64,000 bases of DNA, taken from the NCBI GenBank assembly GCA_016802295.1, contig JAESIW010000020.1:2432120-2496119 (forward strand), in the 5' to 3' direction. The DNA comes from Brachionus rotundiformis (lineage: Eukaryota > Rotifera > Eurotatoria > Ploima > Brachionidae). Below, one piece after another: positions 48,402-60,776 of the stretch; the first letter of the stretch is position 1, and each line of letters starts with the position of its first letter. A program made the position numbers and the translations under genes. The notes under the pieces were generated by a model. That model saw only the letters and a list, made by a program, of their open reading frames with translations, did no database searches and was not told the origin of the DNA.

Positions 48402-49319
48402 TGTTGGTTTAATTTCTGAAAAAATTAAATTAAATTAATCACAAAAATTATCCACTTAAATAGAGAGACTTTAGGATCGGATATTCGTAGCTAAAAAGAT
48501 AAGCATAAGATTAACAAACATTTACTTTTGGCCTTGAAAGTTTGATAACAATTAAATTTGATGTTGGAATTCCCTAATTTTAAATGACAGTTTTAAAAGA
48601 TAAAAATGCAACAATTTGAATTATTTATAGGTAAATTTGGATTAAGTTTTTTTTTAAAGTTACTTAATTCAGAATAAACATCTTTTATGTACAATAATTC
48701 AAGTTAGTAATAAACAAGATTCGTTTATTTTTTTAAAAGATTTTAAATTCTATTCAATATTCCATTTTTTTCAAATAAAAATCCTTAAATTTTAATATAA
48801 TTAGATATATTTTTAAAATATTTAAATTAATTTTAGCTCCAATGGTTAAAAGTTTATTTATGATTGGGCGGTTAAGAACAATCTAAAATAAAAATTTTGA
48901 ATTTAAACGTCTTATCTAAATATTCATTACATTTTAATTTTTTAATAATTATCTAAAAAGCTTTCTCACACCTAAATATGTGATTCAAGTGTTGATTGTA
49001 TCATCTTAATAATTGATATAATCATATTCTTTAAAAAAAAAATCATAATTTTAATAATTTTTAAATTCTAAAATTGGAATCTTTTGAATTTCAGAGGATC
49101 GATTGACATTATTTTTTATAAAAAATCAAATTAAATAATTTAAGTTTTTACTGTTTATGATTTTATTTTATTTAATTTTAAAATTTTAAGCAAAAGTCAT
49201 TCTGATATTTTTGAAAAGATATAGGTAATTTTTTATGATGATGACTAAGTTCATTCTTCTTTTATCAAATCTTTTTTTTATCAAAAAAAAATAAAATATA
49301 AATAGATTTACGATTTCTG
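48402..49319. other. Intergenic, no gene seen
   Basis: AT-rich region upstream of the EGF cluster. Nothing recognised. Confidence 0.5.
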
Positions 49320-49750
49320 TTGGGACAAGCTTAAAAAACTTGCACCAAAGCTTGGCACAGGTATCTTGCCCATCAAATCAAAATTTCGTAAAAGAAACTA
49401 AGGTACTTTGGAATATAGCTCAATTAATTATATTCCATCCCGTTATTCTACAAAATCGAAACTGGAAAAGGATGACAAAACGAATTAAAAAAATTTTCCA
49501 ATTCAACAAGTGGCTCTTACCTGTTATACAAATATGGACAATATTTAAGGATTTTGCAAATTGGTAAATCAGTTTTTATGCTTGTTCATACTGGAAAAAC
49601 AACTTTACTTGTAAACATGTGATAGCTATTGTCTGTAGAGATTCAAATGCTACAAATGTTCATTTAGGTAAAAATCGAAAAAAAGGGAAACTGGGACTAA
49701 ATAAACAAAATTTGAAATTTTTAACGAATAGAATAATAATGATGATTAAT
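49320..49750 (+). pseudogene. Degenerate SWIM zinc-finger transposon fragment
   Basis: The plus strand carries a frame interrupted by a TAA at 49565-49567. After the stop it reads YACSYWKNNFTCKHVIAIVC (about 49577-49636) and then the basic stretch GKNRKKGKLGLNK. C-x(n)-C-K-H is the second half of a SWIM zinc finger (CxC...CxH), common at the C-terminus of MULE-type transposases. The first Cys of the C-x-C pair is Tyr. Stops, the lost Cys and the absence of a transposase core show a relic. Confidence 0.45.
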
Positions 49751-50660
49751 TAATTATTAAATAAAATGATAATTCTATCAAATTTTTTTTTCATATCCTT
49801 TTTTCATAGGAAAAATAACTTTAGTTGCACCAAATATTGTGCCTAAAAAAATTGAAATTAGAGTAAGATTATTTCAATTTAAAAGAAAAAGACGAATTAA
49901 GATATTTTAAAGCTTTACGAAAAAAGTTTCTGTAAATTAAAGAATAATTTTGAATAATTTTTGATTTTAATTAAAAAAATGATTTTCCAACCAAATAGAT
50001 CAAATGACTATAAAATTAAAAGTAAATTTTTTCAATTTAAATTAAGCCAATATGAAATTCAAAGTGAATATAGGTATCAGTGCCAAATTCAGCAAAAAAA
50101 AAGGCTAAGAAGAAAGCAATTCGTTATAAAATTTATCGAATTTTTTTAGCTGATCAGACTAAAATAGCGTTCAATAAGTAAAAAATTAATTTCTCTTGTT
50201 CCAGGGCTTCTATTTTTAGCATCGAGGTTCAATTTGGCTTGTATTTTCATCTTTTTATAAAATGAACTTATAAGTAAAAAGATAATTATCAGTAGATGTA
50301 GAAGAGTCTATTATGTGCTGGATTTTGAAGAATTTTAGCCTCTTCATAAAGATGCTCATTTACGGGATGTATAAAACTATCTGTTCTTTTTTAATTAACA
50401 AATCAAGCTTTCAGTTAAATCAAGTATTTTGATTTTTCTTACATAATAAACACAATATTATTATAATGAAAATACATATTAAAAACAAGATTAAAATTAA
50501 TTAAAATTATTTATTTAAAAACTGAAAATTCTTTAAAAAATTTATTTTAAAACAAAAATAAAGAATAAATAAAAAAAAATTGGAAATAATTTTAAAATAT
50601 AAATTTTCAAAATTAACTAATTTTAATTGTAAAGATACATTTCCTACAATTCATCACGTT
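49751..50660. other. Intergenic, no gene seen
   Basis: AT-rich with one short Lys/Gln-rich open frame (49961-50149) that has no start context or splice partners. Confidence 0.4.
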
Positions 50661-52211
50661 TCAATTTTTTCCAAAAGAAAAAATGTTTAAAATTTTTCTG
50701 TAAATTCCAGGGCCTCCCCAATATCCTCTGACAAAAAATATGATATAAAATTTGTTTTTTAAAATAAATGAAAAAAATACCTCACAAATGCAGTCCAGTA
50801 CAAAAATGGCATAAAATCTGATTTTAAATGAAACATAGTTCTTCGTTCTATGCCTTGATTGATAGGAAAAGTTTCTAGTGGCTTACCATCATAATCGAAT
50901 TCTGCCAAAATCGTTTTTCCATAACCAGTAATTAATGGACACGAAGTATAACCATCATACTTAGCTTCACTAGCATCTTTTCCTTTGATGAAATTGCCTA
51001 AATTGGTTGCCAAAACGCTGCTCTGTGCTGCAATAGCTGCTGCTGTTTTGCTCGTTGGCAAATTGGTACAATCTCCGATTCCAAAAACATTGGGATATTT
51101 TTTGTGCTGGAGAGAGTACTTATTCAAATCAACGTAGCCTGTTTGGTCGACTAAAGGACTATTTTTTATTTCATCATAAGGTTTCATTGGTGGACAAACA
51201 TGCAACAACGAATACTTGAAAATTCTAAATTAATTTTTAATCCTTTTTAAATAGAAAAATTACATCAAGTTTAACAATAGTTCCGGGTTGATCTAATTTT
51301 TCGAACACAGCTTTCTTATTTTTGTAATCAATTTCAATTAAATGGGTGAGTGTGTTTAACTTTATGTCTCTTTCTTTAACTACTTCCATCAAAGCTTCGG
51401 CGTATTTTTTGACACCAAAAATAGCCGGAATAGTTGTACAATAGTAAACATCTCCTTTGCTGCGGAGTCCATTTTTCCTAAAATAGTCTTCAGCCAGGTA
51501 CATTACTTTTTGAGGTGCACCTGGGCACTTAATTGGCACTTTAGGGAAAGTAAAAATAGCATTACCACCCTTATATCTCTGAATAGCTGGGAAAACATTT
51601 TTAACAGTTTCGTGTGAGTACATTGAAACAACTTGTTCATCATTTGCCATTGCTTCTTTCAGACCTTTTATCTAAACAAGATTAAATTTTTAAATTGTAA
51701 GAAAAAAATTTCTTACTCCATCGAAGTCTATTCGAATGCCGGTTGCCATCACTAAATAATCATATTTTACTTTATCACCATTATCCATAGTAATCGAGTT
51801 AGACTCTGGCTCAAAAATAGAAGCTTTAGCTTTTATCCAATCGACTCCTCTGGGAATCATTTTGCTCTGTGATCGGCGAAATGAATCTGGATTTTTAACT
51901 CCTCCGGCAGCCAAGGTCCATCCTGGTTGATACACTTGAACAAAAAATATTACACATAATTAAATTTAAAAAGATTATTAAAAATTACAATGCCATTCAG
52001 ATGGTTCGATAATGGCAACATTATTTTTTCCAAGTTTACGAACAAAACGACTTGAAATATTTAATCCAGCACTGCCTCCACCGACAACAACTAGTTTATA
52101 ATTATCTTTAGAATTATTTACAGAGCTTATTGATATATTTCTCAATAGAACTATATTGTTTAAAATTAATTTTGATTTTGATAAATTTAATAATTTTTTC
52201 TCAACTAACAT
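50661..52211 (-). CDS. SQOR: Sulfide:quinone oxidoreductase, mitochondrial
   Basis: Five exons on the minus strand: 52211-51989, 51934-51717, 51671-51264, 51214-50781 and 50727-50661 (449 aa). SQOR oxidises H2S at the inner mitochondrial membrane, passes electrons to ubiquinone and transfers sulfane sulfur to an acceptor. A basic, Ser/Leu-rich presequence is followed by the FAD-binding glycine motif VVVGGGSAGLNIS. Both redox-active Cys are kept: about Cys196 in PIKCPGAPQKVMYLAEDYF and about Cys375 in KYDGYTSCPLITGY. Other family blocks are YQPGWTLAAGG, VFGIGDCTNLPTSKTAAA and, over the last intron, FVRGYWGGPGIYRK. Length equals animal SQOR, so the gene looks functional. Confidence 0.96.
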
Positions 52212-54124
52212 TTTACTAAAATTTTAAAAAATAATTTATCTAAATAAGCATGTATATAATGAAATTAAGTTTGAATAAATTACACAATCAATTTTGCTTT
52301 AAAAATATGCAAAGATCTTGGAAAGATAAAAGGGAATGGTTTTATAAGTATGGTAAATATTTTATGATAATCATTACTTTTTCGAATAAAAAAATTAAAA
52401 ATATATTTTTCTTAACTAATTCAAATAAAATTTTAACGATACTTTTATATTAAATTTTTGTCTAGTCATTCTATCCAACGCTATTCTTGAAAACTTTTAA
52501 CCAAATTTAACTTTGAGTACCTATAAATATATTATTTTCGTATAAAAGTATTTTCGATTAGTTATCCATATGTTGGCTTAACGATACACCATTACCAAGA
52601 GGGTGTTGCGGCAATTTTTATTTTTAAATTAATTTCTCATATTATGAGAGTTTTTCAATGATATTAGATTTGAAATTTTCATATTTTCTTCCTTTATATC
52701 TCAAACTTAAGTGGAAGTTATTAATTTTGCCATTGATTAAATAATTATTATATCCTTAAGCTTATTTAATTTCTCTCTTTTATCTAGATATACTTATTGA
52801 ATATAATTAGTCACTGTATTTAAAAATGTATTCGTTTCTATTGTTATTCTAATTTCAACTGAATCTAAATAACATTTTGAATTATTTGGTTAGATTATTA
52901 ATAATTAAATGTTCCTTTGAGATTGGTTATTAGAATAGACTTCGATAAACACATTTTTATTATATTTATGTTTTTTCAAAAAAATTAAAATCTATTAGGA
53001 ACCTTTAAAATAAAGTATTGATTACAAAATCAAATATTTGATATCACGAGGCTGTTTATGTAATAAAATTAAGTAAAAATCACAAATGCGCTCACTTTTA
53101 CTTTTTGATAATGCTCTTACCTCGAAAATTTTTGCGAATTTGTTAAAAATTTGCTGAATAATTTATTTAAAATTCCTACGTAAAAATATGACGTTAATTT
53201 TGAATGAACTCTAAAAACTATAATAAAAGCTTTTTAAATTTTTAAAAGAAAAATAATGTTTAAATCAATTCAATGATGAAATTGAACTAATTAAATTACA
53301 TTCTAACTTAATTAGTAACAACATCAAGAAAGGAAAAATAATAAAAATATAGATATGTACCAATAACCTATTAGCCTCTGAAAAACCTACAGTCTATCAA
53401 TTTTATCAAATTATGATAAACATTTTGGTCTACGGGATACTTAAATTCGGTAATTCCCATCCATCTCATGGTTAAAAACCAAAATAATTAAAACAATTTT
53501 TATATCGAAATAGAAAAATTTTAAATACATTCCTAAGATACCTTGCTTTCATAAGCATAATGAGAGTACCTTGTTCGACTAAAATCACAAAATCAATTGA
53601 TGTATAGAATATTTTTTAAGTTTTAAGTTGAAATAATTTTTTTTTCTAGAGAATTGTAGATCGTTTCACAGTCTAAAGATATTTTATTTGTATAATTATT
53701 GTGTTGTTGAATAATTATAAAAAAAATAAACTAAAAATAAATTAAGCATACAATTAATTTAAAATTGGTAATATATTAAATACAATTTTAACTTTTCTAA
53801 AATTAGAATATTCTTTTTTGACATGTTTTATTATTATGAACCTATTTTGTTGTCTAAATAGTTTTAAATTATTAAGAAAAAAAAGCAACTCTTGTGTCAA
53901 AAATTGATTAAATTTAAATTTCTTATAAAAATAAATTTATAAATCTATAAAAAAACTAATTAATCTATTTAATGAAAATGATCTTGTGATTGTGATTAAC
54001 TTTTTGTATGGTTTTTGTTACAAAGACAAAAAAATGGCTATATAATGTTTAGAAAGCACTGTACCAAACTAATTAAATTTAATGATAATTGAAAATTTTG
54101 AAAAAAAATTCAAAAATTTTCGAA
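52212..54124. other. Intergenic between divergent SQOR and PPWD1
   Basis: 1.9 kb AT-rich region between two divergently transcribed genes; promoters of both must lie here. No specific element recognised. Confidence 0.5.
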
Positions 54125-57100
54125 ATGAGTGATCCAAGCGTTAAAAGGCCTTTGAACGAGTCAGACGAGTCCGAGGATGAATGGGTTGGTCCTAAACAAT
54201 CTGAAAATAACCAAGAAGAGAAAGACGAGTCTGTTGCTGAGTCAGGATTAGACATTGAAGCGAAAAAACGTGAAATTAAAAAAAAAAAAAGTAAATCTTA
54301 TCCATGAAATATCTAAATCTTGTTAATTTGATTTAAAAAATTAAGCTCAGGAATTAGAAAAAATTCATATAGAAAATCTTCCATGCTCTGAAAATTATGA
54401 GAAAAGTTACATGCATCGAGACACCATAACTCATCTTGTGGTCACCATGTAAAATACATAGATATAATCTTAAAAAATATAAAAAACTTTTAATCTTATA
54501 ATTTGATAGAACTGATTTTGTAATAACTGGTAGTTCAGATGGCCATGTAAAATTTTGGAAAAAGCAAGAAGAAGGAATTGAATTTGTCAAACACTTTAGA
54601 ACACATTTATCAATGCTAATGGGAATGACAGATAACTTTAATGGAACTTTACTGTGCACCATATCTTTGGACAAATCTCTCAAGGTATTCGACATTATTA
54701 ATTTCGATATGATAAACATGATTCGACTCGATTTTGTTCCATTTGCTTGTTCATTTATTCATGCCGATCGAGATCCTGTAGCTACAATTTGTGTGTATGT
54801 ATCTACTTTTTTCTTAAATATTTAATTTAGACCAATTTTTTACCAGGAGCGAAAAAGATAAACCACTACTAAGAATTTTTGATGCACGGGGCAATAATCA
54901 GCCTTTACACATTATTGAAAAACTTCACTACCAACCAGTCCATTTGATCAAAGTATTAATTTAAATATTATAAAAATTAATTTTAAAAAAATTTAAAAAT
55001 TTAGTTTAATCATGTACATGAAGTAGTGGTCTCTACTGATAAAAATGGAATGCTTGAATACTGGGCTGGTTCGCTGAATGAATATAAATTTCCCAAAAAT
55101 GTATCATTCGAATCAAAAATGGATACAGATCTATATGAATTTGTCAAAGTTAAGACCATTGTTATTAATATAGCATTTAGTAGCAATGGAAAAATTATGG
55201 CCATTGTGTCCCGTGATAGAAAAATAAGATTATTTGATTTCTTGACAGGAAAAATAATAAATACAATCGATGAGTCACTAGATCAATACTCGGCTCTTCA
55301 ACAAGTAAAGATTGTTGGAACCAACGTAGCTCTTTTTTAAAGTTAAATTTTAAGTACTCTCAGCAAATGGGAAACATGGAATTTGGTAGACGTTTAGCTA
55401 TGGAAAAAGACATTGAAAGGAATGAGGCTACTTTTTTCCAAAATCTTATCTTTGATGAAAGTGGTATGTTCTTAATATACGGAACCTTAATGGGTGTAAA
55501 AAGTAAGCTATCAAACAAAAAACACCTAGCAATCTCCAATTAAATGTTAAATTTCAATTAAGTTTTTAATATTGAAACTATGGAAACAGTGAAATACCTC
55601 GGCAAACTGGAAAATGCTCGTTTTTTGCATGTAGGTTTATTCCAAGGAATAACCAACAAACCAAAGGCCATATTAAGTATGGAAATGAGAGCATCAAATA
55701 ACCCGGCTCTTCAAGTCGTGAAATATGATCCAACTATTTTTTGTACAGCTTATAAAAAAAATAGATTTTATTTGTTTACCAAACGAGAACCTGACGATAC
55801 AAAAGGGTATCATTTTAAATTCATTTTTTTTAAATTTAATGAAAATTATTCAATCAGCTAATTTAGAGGAAGTACTGTCTGAATTAATTTTTAGTCACGA
55901 ATTTAATTAACAGACTATTTTTTTAACTGTAAATTCTTGATTTTTATTTAAGTTAATTTAAATTAAAAAAAATTAATTAATTTATTTATTTATTTATTAT
56001 ATCTAGTATATTAGAAGCTCTTGATACTCTTAGCATTTAAAATCTTGATTTTTTAAATAAATGATCATAACATGACTGATATAAAGGATTTATTTGACGG
56101 AAATTAACTAAGTAAATTAAAAATAGATAAGGAAATTTATATGTTTTGAAAAAAATATATTCAAAGCTTTGTATGATTAAGCCATTTTTCTCAGCTTTTA
56201 TTAAATTAATTAGATTAAATTTTTTTCAGAATAATATTTATTTTCGTTCATGTTTTTTTGAAAGATTTGTCGCCTTTTACTCTTTATTAAAGATTATTAA
56301 TAATTTTTGTAAACATAAAATAAAACATAATTTCTTTGTTATTAGAAATTTCATCATTTAAAATTGGCAAATTGTATTAAAAAAGTATTTCAAAATTCAA
56401 ATTAATCAGATTGAAACTCTTGATTTTAATTATTTTCCTCTAAATTAGAAATTTAAAAATAAATTGTCAGAAACTAAATTTATTTACAAAATAACTAATT
56501 TAAGTGCTGATAATGAAAGAGATATATTCAATGAAAAACCCACAAAAGAAGAAATAGTCGCAGCTACTGAAGTAATTTAAAATTTCCCTCTCATATTATC
56601 GTGATTTTATTCATGTCTTTTATCCAGGAAAGTACTTTAAGTCGATTGGCTTCGTCTGCTACAGTACATACGACGTTTGGTGACATTGTTATGAACTTGT
56701 TCTACAAAGAATGTCCAAAAACAGTGGAAAATTTTGCTGTTCATTCCAGAAATGGATACTATAATGGGCACATATTTCATAGAGTCATAAAACAATTCAT
56801 GATACAAACAGGTGATCCTCAAGGAAATGGAACCGGTGGAACTTCTATTTGGGGCCATGAATTCGAGGATGAATTTCATCCTAATTTAAAACATGACAAG
56901 CCATACACAGTCAGCATGGCCAATGCCGGACCAAACACTAATGGATCTCAATTTTTCATCACAGTCATCCCATGTGTAATTAAGATTAGAAAAAAATATT
57001 TTTTTTTAAATTATATTTTTTAAGCCATGGTTAGATAAAAAGCACACTGTTTTTGGACGAGTGGTCAAGGGTATGGATGTGGTACAGAAGATATGTAATG

Positions 57101-57165
57101 CAAAAACGGATAAGCAAGACAAACCAATTGACGAAATAAAAATAATAAGCATATCAGTTAAATAA
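54125..57165 (+). CDS. PPWD1: Peptidylprolyl isomerase domain and WD repeat-containing protein 1
   Basis: Ten exons: 54125-54290, 54346-54448, 54510-54794, 54847-54952, 55005-55304, 55364-55502, 55563-55806, 56505-56571, 56628-56975 and 57025-57165 (632 aa, close to the usual size). PPWD1 is a spliceosome-associated cyclophilin. The acidic start (MSDPSVKRPLNESDESEDEW) leads into WD40 repeats (SYMHRDTITHLVVT; FVITGSSDGHVKFWKK; TDKNGMLEYWAG; SSNGKIMAIVSRDRKIRLFD). The C-terminal cyclophilin domain keeps the catalytic Arg in IFHRVIKQFMIQTGDPQGNG, MANAGPNTNGSQFFIT, and the Trp and His in PWLDKKHTVFGRV. The linker RDIFNEKPTKEE is diagnostic. The ATG at 54125 fits the family start. Confidence 0.95.
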
Positions 57166-58939
57166 ACATGAGCAATAGATTGAAATGGTGATGAATTTTA
57201 CAATTATATAACTTACTAATAAAAATGTAATAAAATATTTAATGATACGTGATCTATGTATTTTTGAGTATTAAAGGTGTAAATTAAAACAGCTAATTTG
57301 AAAATGTCTTTAGAGATTGGAATTTTATTAAATAAAAAAAAAATTATTTCTGTTATGAAAATTTGTTTTCGATTACTGCTTTAGATAAGTCGAATTTAAT
57401 TGATTGTTTTCTTTTAATTTGCATTTTTTTATTTGCAATAACTAGATCGATTTCTTAGATCAATAAATCAACATTTAGATTACATATGATTGTGTAATTT
57501 AATATTCGACCAATGGTCGTTCATTTAAATCAGTATTTAAACCAGAGAATGTGTTTTTTCTTATTTTTTAAACAACAAATTTATAAATTCATTTTAACAG
57601 TTCTGAGAAAGACTGATAAATTTTTTTTCCAGTGGTAATTGTATCTCTAAAATTGCCAAAGTTTTAAGGAAAAAACAATGGAGTGTAAAATTTGATAAAA
57701 AATATTTTAGAGAAGGTGTATGACCAATTAATTATTATCTTTTATTGGAATATGTTTATTAAATAATAAAAATTTGCTATTTCAGAGAAAGATAAAAAAT
57801 AAATTTATAGCATTTAATCAATTAATAAGTTGTAATAAGGTTAAATAAGTAACATAAGTAAGATACAAAAATGAATATTCCTTTTGTATGAAAAAATAGA
57901 CATTTTGGTTTAATTTAATGTATAAAAAGAGTCTGTGACCAAGTGTAAGAATCTAGATTTGAGACTTCTAGCTTATCTTAAAAAAATAATCTAGTAAAAT
58001 GGAAAGAGCAGTTGCGGATGGCATAACCTTTATTTCAGCTCACTTTTTTTTTTATTTTTTTAGGCCTGATCGACCAAAAACTCCTTAAGAAAGCTTTATA
58101 AAAAATTAAAAGGGTACAAATATATAAGTTTCATCAAAAACTGTTTTTGCTAAATATAAAAGAAGATTAAAAATAGTAAAGAAATTAAAGATCATAATAA
58201 TTAAGTATTTATATGTTTTTTTATAATGGGAAGAATTCTCAATTGTCAGGTATTAGCTACACAGTGCAGCTGCAAGGTTTGTAGGTTCACTCAGTCCTAT
58301 AAATGATTCATATTCATTAATAAGTATAATCACAAGGGGAGCTGAATTTTGAATCCCATTATCTATTCAGTGTTTTTTAAGTAAATTGAGTTCTGAGTGA
58401 TTTAATTGTCTAATGTGGTGTCCATTCTGAATTTAAGAATGCTTCAAATAGCAGTGTTCTATATAACTTGAATTTTTTTGATACTTTCTTTAGTAAAGAG
58501 ATTTAGACATGGAAATGAGTTAATTGTTCAACATATAACTATCATGTAAAGAGAACTAAAAGTGAATCATTTAAATTCCAACTTTTTATTCATAGGACTT
58601 TAATAAGATTTATTAGATTTGATTTTATAGAATTGTAATAATTTTTTTTCTGTACCGAGCTAGAGCTCTTACAGAATGAAAATTATAAATTTTAAAAAAT
58701 TATATAGAAAGAGATTAAAAAGAAAATATGATCAATGTTATTCTGAATTGATTTGCTCCATTACCTTGTTTGAGAAAGTTTATTAACCTGTTTCGCTGAT
58801 ATCAACTAGGAGTTTGTCATAACATTACTATCACAAATTAATTGAGTCATAAACCAGAAAAATTATTCAATTAATTTTTTAACACATTTTAGATATCTAG
58901 ACCACTAGTTTGGCATCGTTGACTATCAGACTTCCTAAT

Positions 58940-59062
58940 TATTCCAATCAATTAATCAATCAGGTACAGGTAAATTTTGAAATTTTCAAATTTCCAACCT
59001 ATTTTGTTTGCTAGACATTACAGTTGAGTATTAAAAATTAGCTAATTGATTGATTGACATTA
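58940..59062. promoter_or_regulatory. Cluster of homeodomain/PBC-like sites upstream of the homeobox gene
   Basis: Two blocks, CAATCAATTAATCAATCAGG (about 58947-58966) and TTAGCTAATTGATTGATTGA (about 59038-59057), contain several overlapping TAAT and TGATTGAT cores, which bind homeodomain and PBX-type proteins. In AT-rich DNA such cores arise by chance, but the dense pairing next to a TATA box is notable. Confidence 0.35.
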
Positions 59063-59081
59063 GATACTGAGATTCAATAAG

Positions 59082-59090
59082 TATATAAAA
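59082..59090 (+). promoter_or_regulatory. TATA box of the homeobox gene
   Basis: TATATAAAA lies 55 nt before the ATG at 59137, a fitting distance for a short 5' UTR. Confidence 0.55.
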
Positions 59091-59136
59091 ACCTCAATCA
59101 TTCTTTCTATCAACCAAAAATTAAAAACCATTAAAC

Positions 59137-60021
59137 ATGCAAAGCAACTTAATTGAAATAAAAAACAAAATGGTCATGGGTTCAAATGCTGAATATTCCA
59201 GCCAACAACCAGCAATCACCTACACAAGGACTGGTTGCCCAAGTCCCCTCGAAAGCACTTATGAATCTTTCAATGAATACTCGACCGAAAATTCATCGTC
59301 ACATCATTTGATTCCATTTAATGGAAATGCGTCAAATCTCTTGCCCACCTTTAACCATTATGATTCCGGTTTTTACCAAAACAGTTCCCTAATCAACTCA
59401 CCATATTTGACATCCATACAGAACACTCTTCACCATCGAGCGTTCGATAATGTTAAAAAAAGCATTCAATTCCAATCTACTCCCAATAAATCATTTATTA
59501 ACAATTCCCAAGTTATTAATGAAAAATTAAAGCCATGCGAGAAGCCTGTGAATAAGAGTAAAGTTAACTTTCACAGTATAGTAGATTTGGCAACAAGTGC
59601 CATCATTGACGATAGTAAATTGAGCGATGAGTCAAAAATAAGTCAAAATTTATCACAAAATTCAAATCAGTCCTCAAACAATTTAAATCAATCAAATGAT
59701 TTATTAAATTTTAATGAAAAATTAAAATTAATGTCCCAATTAATAGCTAATAAAGAAAATTCATGTGAATTGATTACTAGAACGAAACGAAAACCTAGGA
59801 CCCAAATAAATAAGCAACAGAAGGAAGTACTAGAATATGCCTACAAAATGAAGAGCTATCCAGATTCGAGTGAAATTGAATATTTGTGCAATTTACTTGG
59901 ATTCGAAGAAAATGTCATTCGAGTAAGTTTTATTTAAAATATTTAAAAAAAAATATATAAATTAATATTTTTTTAGATATGGTTTCAAAATAAACGAGCA
60001 AGAAACAAAAGCAAAAATTAG
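59137..60021 (+). CDS. Divergent homeodomain transcription factor
   Basis: Exons 59137-59922 and 59977-60021 (276 aa). The homeodomain is at the extreme C-terminus: RKPRTQINKQQKEVLEYAYK, then YPDSSEIEYLCNLLGFEENV and, across the intron, IRIWFQNKRARNKSKN-stop. The intron falls just before the IWFQN of helix 3, a classic homeobox intron site. Gln at position 50 and the VIR-WFQNKRAR form point away from Pax and Hox proper; the VIR-WFQNKR pattern also occurs in LIM-homeodomain (Islet) proteins, but no LIM domain is present. I cannot assign a class. The N-terminal 210 residues are Ser/Asn/Gln-rich without other domains. The protein ends three residues after the homeodomain. Confidence 0.85.
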
Positions 60022-60776
60022 AAAAAGTATTTATTTTTTTAAACAAATTGTAATATAGATTTTTGTATTTTATTTTTTAACCCAATATTTTTAATAAATT
60101 CAAAATTAAAAATTTATATTTAATAAACCTCTACTCGATTATTATTTCGTAGATATTTTTAGCACAAAAAAGCTAAAATGAATATTAGAAAAATTATTTA
60201 ACATGTATATATCTAAAATTATATTTACAAATAAAAGCATTTCCCAATTTTAAAATTTATTTAGACTACAGAGATTGGTTGTGTTTCAAAACGAATGACC
60301 AAAAAAGTCAAAAATAATTATTTTATAAGACAGTGTTTGCCAAAATTAAATTTATTATCTAAAGAAGCCTTCGAATTGTTATATTGATCAATTTCGAACA
60401 ATAAAGTTGTTTTCTATTGATAAATTTGAAATATATAAAAAAGACATTTAATATAAAAGAAAACTAAAAATACGTGAAATATTTTGATAAATTGAATGTC
60501 TTTTAAAACGCATTATATTTATGCGAAGGTGGTGAAAAAAAACTATCAATTGTTCAATTGAGAATAAACAAAATTCTAGGTAAAATGTATTTTTTTTAAA
60601 AGTAATAAAAAAACGATTCAACCAAAACAGAAGGAAAGCAATTGATACTTAACTAAATAGTAAAAGTCTAATAGTAAAAGGTTTGATGATTTTCAACTGG
60701 GTATAAATAAAGTGCAAAATTATTATTTAAGATCATAACTAATATCATAAAGATATCGTAAAAAAAGACTTCTAAA
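60022..60776. other. Intergenic, ends with the promoter of the FSA-repeat gene 1
   Basis: AT-rich spacer. TATAAATAA at 60702-60710 and GATATCGTAAAAAA at 60752-60765 precede the ATG at 60777. Confidence 0.5.
60702..60765 (+). promoter_or_regulatory. Core promoter of FSA-repeat gene 1 (TATA plus GATATCGTAAAAAA box)
   Basis: The preceding GGG and the TATAAATAA at 60702 correspond to GGGTATAAAAAA in the paralogues, and the box GATATCGTAAAAAA (60752-60765) is identical in all three genes, 25-35 nt before the ATG. Confidence 0.6.

Larger units (their letters stand above)
57166..59136. other. Intergenic, upstream region of the homeobox gene
   Basis: 2 kb AT-rich. The left 1.7 kb shows nothing clear. 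The last 200 bp hold clusters of ATTGATT/TAAT sites and a TATA box, listed separately. Confidence 0.5.

Noticed and set aside
49961..50149. Short Lys/Gln-rich open frame as a gene
   Set aside because: Composition is that of AT-rich noise; no start context, splice sites or homologous motif.
58240..58330. tRNA-like segment (GGTTCACTCAGTCC)
   Set aside because: The T-loop-like string lacks matching stems and an anticodon arm.
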